Part shown: piece after piece, positions 38,114 through 41,620 of the stretch
Layout: each line of letters begins with the position of its first letter
How positions within the stretch are numbered: position 1 is the first letter of the stretch
Source of the DNA: an uncultured Planctomycetaceae bacterium
GTDB lineage: Bacteria > Planctomycetota > Planctomycetia > Pirellulales > UBA1268
Reading direction: 5' to 3'
Assembly: GCA_903831155.1 (NCBI GenBank)
Contig: CAIKWU010000483.1
Coordinates: 1-41,620, forward strand
DNA length: 41,620 nucleotides
Made by a program: the position numbers and the translations under genes
The notes under the pieces: generated by a model
Told to the model about the DNA's origin: nothing
The model's database searches: none
Seen by the model: the letters and a program-made list of their open reading frames with translations, nothing else

Positions 38114-39064
38114 TCATCGCACGGCGGCAGGCTGGCCGGCCATCGCGGCGGCCTGCCGGGCCTCGCAGGGATGGAACGCCGCCCACACCGGGTTGTGGTC
38201 CGACACCTCGAGCGCCGTGTCGAGCGGCAGTCCGAAGGTGTTCTGGAGATCGAGCACGCCCCACATGCCGAGGTACTCGGCGGTGGCCGGCGAGGCGAAC
38301 ACGAGGTTGTCGTAGGTCTTCGAGCGGCGGGTGTTGGTGGTCACCCCCGACACCGCCCAGCCCACGCCCGGAATGCGGCGAAGCGGGCTGAACTCGGGCG
38401 GACCGGCGTTGAGGTCGCCGAGCAGGATCACGTCGTCCTCGTCAGGCCGCAGCGCCTGCATCGACTGGAAGACGCCGCTCAGGGCGTTGAGCTCCTGCGG
38501 CACCTCGTCGGGATCCGTGTGGATGTCGACGAGCCAGAAGGTGAAGGCCTGATCGGCCGGCGTCACGCGGGTGCGGAAGCGGACGTGCATCGGGGGACGG
38601 TGGAGGGCGTTGCCCGGATTGGGGCAGACGCCGAGCGACGACGCATCGACCTCGATGCGGTTGGTGTCGTAGACGAAGGTGTACTGCTCCTTGCTCACCG
38701 TGCGTCCCTCCCGGGGCCCGATCACGTAGTGGTAGCGGCTGCCGTCGGCGTTCACCGCCCGCACGAAGGAGGGCACGATCTCGTCCGACTTCGCCCGCAC
38801 CTCCTGGATGGCGACGATGTCGAACTTCCGCACCACCCGGGCGAGCACCTCCACCACGTGCTGCTTGGCCATCTTCGATTCGCCGAACACCTGGATGTTG
38901 AAACTGGCGATCAGGACGGCGTCCCACGGCTTGACGACCGGTCCGCCGGGCTGCTGGGCGGCCACCGACCCGGGGAGCAGCAGGCACCAGACGGCGACGA
39001 GGGCCCAGGGCCTCGGGGGCCCGGCCGCGTGCCGCGACGACGATCGTGAACCGTTCCTCCCCAC
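38114..39064 (-). CDS. Exported endonuclease/exonuclease/phosphatase-family protein
   Basis: This 316-aa exported protein has the DNase I-like fold. A signal peptide (residues about 18-36, WALVAVWCLLLPGSVAA) precedes the domain. Conserved metal and catalytic stretches are IASFNIQVFG (Asn), DIVAIQEVR (Glu), LVDIHTDPDEVPQELNAL, ILLGDLNAG (Asp-Asn) and VSDHNPVWAAF (Asp-His). All the main catalytic positions are present, so it is probably an active nuclease or phosphoesterase outside the cytoplasm, perhaps for DNA scavenging. The GTG at 39062-39064 is the only usable start before the signal peptide. It is 60 bp after the HEAT-repeat gene on the same strand. Confidence 0.9.
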   Translation of the reverse strand: MGRNGSRSSSRHAAGPPRPWALVAVWCLLLPGSVAAQQPGGPVVKPWDAVLIASFNIQVFGESKMAKQHVVEVLARVVRKFDIVAIQEVRAKSDEIVPSFVRAVNADGSRYHYVIGPREGRTVSKEQYTFVYDTNRIEVDASSLGVCPNPGNALHRPPMHVRFRTRVTPADQAFTFWLVDIHTDPDEVPQELNALSGVFQSMQALRPDEDDVILLGDLNAGPPEFSPLRRIPGVGWAVSGVTTNTRRSKTYDNLVFASPATAEYLGMWGVLDLQNTFGLPLDTALEVSDHNPVWAAFHPCEARQAAAMAGQPAAVR

Positions 39065-39124
39065 GCCCTTTCTATCGGCCGGAGGCCGTGGGTGCGTGGT
39101 GGCCGGGCGGCTCCGCCGCCATCA

Positions 39125-39631
39125 TCACGCGCCGATTGCCGCGATGGCCTCGGTGGCGAGGTGGGCGAGCCGCTCGTCGCCGCGGGACGTGGCGTTACGG
39201 AGCGCCGGAACCGCCGGGGCTGCCGCCGGCCCGATTCTCCCGAGCGCCCAGGCTGCCCGCTGTGCCACGGCGAGGTCGGCCGACGCGATGCATCGGGTCA
39301 GCGTGTCCACCGCCGTCGCCGCAGACTGCCCGCCTCGCCCAAGAAGCGTGATCGCCCAGTAGCCCACGAGCGGGTTCGATGACGCGGCGAGCGCGGAGAG
39401 GTCGGGGATCATTGCGGCGGCGGGTGGGCCGATCTCCTCGAGTGCCGCCACCGCCCATTCACGGACCGTGTCGTCGGCGTCGCCACAGGCCCGCACGAGC
39501 GGCACGATGGCCGGGCGGGCCTGCTCGCCCGCCTGGCAGAGTCGCTCCGCCGCCGCACCGCGGCGGCCTGGTTCTTCGGCGGCTAGATCCCGAAGGGCCG
39601 CCTGCAGCATCTCGTCGGCCGATTCCGCCAT
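39125..39631 (-). CDS. HEAT-repeat protein
   Basis: This 168-aa protein is made almost wholly of about four HEAT or PBS-lyase-like helical repeats. Repeat landmarks are VREWAVAALEEIGPPAAAMIP, WAITLLGRGGQSAATAV, AQRAAWALGRIGPAAAPAVPAL and LAHLATEAIAAIG. Such repeats form a curved protein-binding scaffold; no enzyme domain is attached. The ATG at 39629-39631 has GGAGG 5 nt upstream. It stands 42 bp after the CDF transporter gene and 60 bp before the endonuclease-like gene, so the three may be cotranscribed. Confidence 0.88.
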   Translation of the reverse strand: MAESADEMLQAALRDLAAEEPGRRGAAAERLCQAGEQARPAIVPLVRACGDADDTVREWAVAALEEIGPPAAAMIPDLSALAASSNPLVGYWAITLLGRGGQSAATAVDTLTRCIASADLAVAQRAAWALGRIGPAAAPAVPALRNATSRGDERLAHLATEAIAAIGA

Positions 39632-39673
39632 GGTCGCCTCCGTGTCGGTTCGCGTCTGGTCTGTCGTGCCACC

Positions 39674-40321
39674 TTAACAAACCTGGGCAGTGGGTCGTGC
39701 CGGCTCGATGTGGATGAACGCGTCGGCGATCCGCAGCGGTGAGTTTCGCAGCACGCTCCGCACCCGGCCGCCGATGTCGTGCCCCTCCTGCACCGTCGCC
39801 TGCCCGTCCACCTCGACGTGGAGTTCGACGAAGTAGGCGGTGCCGCTCTTGCGGATGCGGCACTTGTCGAGCGCCCACACGCCTTCCACCGCCGCGGCCA
39901 GATCGCGGACCTTCCGTTCGAACTCCTTGTCCGGGGCGGCATCGAGAAGCTCCCGCACGGCCATGCGGAGGAGGTTCAGGCCGCTGAACACGATCACGAC
40001 GCAGGCGAGCAGGGCCGCCCAGTCGTCGGCCGGCTCGTAGCCGGGGCCCCCGACCAGGCCGATCGCGATGCCGACGAAGGCCGCGATCGAGGTCAGGGCG
40101 TCGGCCCAGTGGTGCCAGGCATCGGCCTGCACCGAGGTGCTCGCGGCCTCCTCGCCGATGTCGCCCATCCAGCGGGCGAGGATCACCTTCGTGGCCACCA
40201 CGATCACCAGGACGAGCAGTGTGGACCAGTGGGGCAGGTGGTGGGGCGTGAGGATCTCGCGAATGCTCTGCGCGGCGATCATGCCCGCCGCCGCCAGGAG
40301 GGCGAGCGAGGGTTCACTCAT
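39674..40321 (-). CDS. CDF-family cation transporter, N-terminally short
   Basis: This 215-aa protein is related to cation diffusion facilitators, which exchange Zn2+, Fe2+ or other metals for protons. The metal motif of helix 5, H-H-W-A-D (DAWHHWADAL), and the C-terminal cytoplasmic domain (about 130-210, KCRIRKSGTAYFVELHVEVDG) are clear. Family proteins are about 300 aa, and here helices 1-2, including the D-x-x-x-D half of the metal site, are missing. Upstream DNA encodes the tail of the LamG protein with a stop 30 bp before the ATG, so no room exists for the lost part. Either this is a remnant, or it needs a partner. The frame is intact. Confidence 0.85.
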   Translation of the reverse strand: MSEPSLALLAAAGMIAAQSIREILTPHHLPHWSTLLVLVIVVATKVILARWMGDIGEEAASTSVQADAWHHWADALTSIAAFVGIAIGLVGGPGYEPADDWAALLACVVIVFSGLNLLRMAVRELLDAAPDKEFERKVRDLAAAVEGVWALDKCRIRKSGTAYFVELHVEVDGQATVQEGHDIGGRVRSVLRNSPLRIADAFIHIEPARPTAQVC

Positions 40322-40351
40322 CGGGGTGTCTCGTCGAGGCGATCGCCCGCG

Positions 40352-41620
40352 TCACCGGGGGCTTGGCGGCGTTCCCGCCTGCCAGCACATTCTGACCTCA
40401 TCCGCCGACAGGGCCCGCGAGAAGAGCCGCACCTCGTCGATGAGCCCGGCGAAGTTCGCCCGGCTGCCGGCCGCGAAGCCGCCGATCACGAGATCGAAGT
40501 GACTCGGATTCACCCTCCCAGGCCGGTCGAGGGCCGCCACCTCGGTGCCGTCCACGAAGAGCCGCATCGTGCGGCCATCGAACGTGCCGGCGAGGTGCAC
40601 CCAGCGGCCGAGTGGAAGCGGTGCGGGGCTCGTGAGGTGGTGGCTCCAGGCCGTCTGCGGCACCTCGAAGCAGGGCCGCCCCTCGAGCAGTCCGAGCCGG
40701 TAGCCCGTGTCGATCCCGCCTCCATGAACACGGTTGACGATCCATCGGTTCGTCTGTGCGGCAGTGTCAGTTCGCACCCAGCAGTCGATCGTGACCGCCT
40801 CGGCCATCGAGAGTCGCGGATCATCCGGGACCAGCACCACGCCGCCCCGGCACTCGATCGCACTCCCGACGACTCCCGGCACCCGCTCGACGCCCTCGAT
40901 CACCTCGCCCCCGAGCCGATGGCCGGAGATGTCGAACGCCACGGGCGTGCCGGCCGGCTCGTCGAACGACCACCAGCCGACGAGCCCGGGCTGATCGCCC
41001 GCGCCGTCGATCCGCCGCGTGAGCAGGGGCTGCAGTTGCTCGTGGCGGGCCAGGGCGGCCCGGGCCGCCGTGTCGTAGGGCCCGAGCCCCACGTCCTCGG
41101 GCAGGAGGTCGACGTGCTCCGGCACTGCCCCGGAATCCCCGAACACGTTCCGCACCGCATCGAGGTAGCCGAAGCCGTGCTCCTGGTGTGGCGCGATGAA
41201 GTGCCCCTCGCCCCATTCGTTCCAGTTGTCGAGGAGGATCATCCGGCTGCCGAGCTGATCCTTGGGCAGGCCCGTCGCGATCGCCTTGGCGTCGCGGAGC
41301 AGCTGCTCGAACCGTGCCGGCGGGATCGACCAGATCGTGCCCTCGTCGTGCCAGCCGCTCCACCCCTGCGACACCGTGACCACCTGCGGGAGCACGGCCC
41401 GGTCCCGCGTGGCCCGGATGAGATCGAGCTGCCGCGCGGCCGCGTCGTCAGCTGCGGGGCTGCCGGGGAGGTGCCAGCAGTAGGCGTAGGAAGCGTCGAG
41501 CCCGAGGGCTGCCATGCGGTCGAGCGTGGCGGGCACGAAGCCGCGGTATTCGCCGAGCAGCGTGAGCCCCGCGAAGCCCGCGGCGCGGCAGGCCGCCCGC
41601 AGGGCGTCGATCGCGCGGGC
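40352..41620 (-). CDS. GH99/WbsX-like glycosidase with C-terminal LamG domain (N-terminus outside window)
   Basis: The frame is open to the right edge, so only the last 422 residues are visible. The upstream half resembles GH99/WbsX-type enzymes that act on alpha-mannan or other glycans, with ILLDNWNEWGEGHFIAP and HGFGYLDAVRNVFG as the typical catalytic-region stretch. The last 200 residues form a LamG/concanavalin-A-like jelly roll (GLVGWWSFDEPAGTPVAFD, HLAGTFDGRTMRLFVDGTE), a carbohydrate- or protein-binding module common at the end of planctomycete secreted enzymes. A signal peptide would be in the missing part. It is followed by the CDF transporter gene after 30 bp. Confidence 0.85.
   Translation of the reverse strand, partial: ARAIDALRAACRAAGFAGLTLLGEYRGFVPATLDRMAALGLDASYAYCWHLPGSPAADDAAARQLDLIRATRDRAVLPQVVTVSQGWSGWHDEGTIWSIPPARFEQLLRDAKAIATGLPKDQLGSRMILLDNWNEWGEGHFIAPHQEHGFGYLDAVRNVFGDSGAVPEHVDLLPEDVGLGPYDTAARAALARHEQLQPLLTRRIDGAGDQPGLVGWWSFDEPAGTPVAFDISGHRLGGEVIEGVERVPGVVGSAIECRGGVVLVPDDPRLSMAEAVTIDCWVRTDTAAQTNRWIVNRVHGGGIDTGYRLGLLEGRPCFEVPQTAWSHHLTSPAPLPLGRWVHLAGTFDGRTMRLFVDGTEVAALDRPGRVNPSHFDLVIGGFAAGSRANFAGLIDEVRLFSRALSADEVRMCWQAGTPPSPR

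Overview
The window is very GC-rich and reads as a planctomycete chromosome, probably Pirellulales-like. The clearest marker is a DUF1559 pseudopilin-like protein (28312-29391) with a [15 protein letters not shown]-terminus and a C-terminal H...DG motif. Other pointers are a pair of secreted barrel-like proteins, a FloA-type flotillin, a YidB/DUF937 protein, a LamG-containing GH99/WbsX-like enzyme and many exported proteins of unknown role. The taxonomic call is inference. No tRNA, rRNA, CRISPR array, transposase or phage gene was recognised.

Layout. 1-4755: the 5' part of an exported Pro/Ala/Glu-rich protein, a minus-strand terminator, and a class II (B12-dependent) ribonucleotide reductase with a recognisable promoter. 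4756-10207: a PfpI/DJ-1-like protein with a Fur-family regulator, then a minus-strand block of two related secreted proteins followed by a LytS-like kinase and a LytTR regulator. 10486-12406: BirA and an RlmM-like rRNA methyltransferase, convergent and overlapping at their 3' ends. 12407-12979: an unusual stretch with a 20-residue lysine-rich microprotein gene, a leader hairpin and a run of hairpins ending in a 13-bp terminator-like stem. 12980-16792: inositol-1-phosphate synthase, an aspartate-type aminotransferase and a NifS-like protein.

16865-22119 is the replication cluster: a degenerate DnaA, dnaN, dciA (DUF721) and gyrB, with no recF. The DnaA has lost Walker A, Walker B and the AAA+ lid but keeps its DNA-binding domain. 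22357-30872 (minus) carries a small hypothetical gene, floA, the set sigma factor-apt-mnmA, an esterase-like protein lacking its catalytic serine, a YidB-like protein, the DUF1559 protein, and an NtrC-like regulator without GAFTGA or intact Walker motifs. The kinase partner of that regulator follows (to 32293).

32325-41620: a secreted beta-propeller glycosidase-like protein, uxaC with mscL, a patatin phospholipase with a membrane segment and an unknown C-terminal domain, the fluoride channel crcB, a 55-residue small gene, an exported endonuclease/exonuclease/phosphatase-family protein, a HEAT-repeat protein, an N-terminally short CDF transporter, and a GH99/WbsX-LamG protein that runs off the right edge.

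Two features deserve most attention: the ATPase-dead DnaA at the dnaN-gyrB locus, and the microprotein plus hairpin-array unit at 12436-12918. Three further proteins (NtrC-like, esterase-like, CDF) are intact reading frames that lack residues normally essential to their families.
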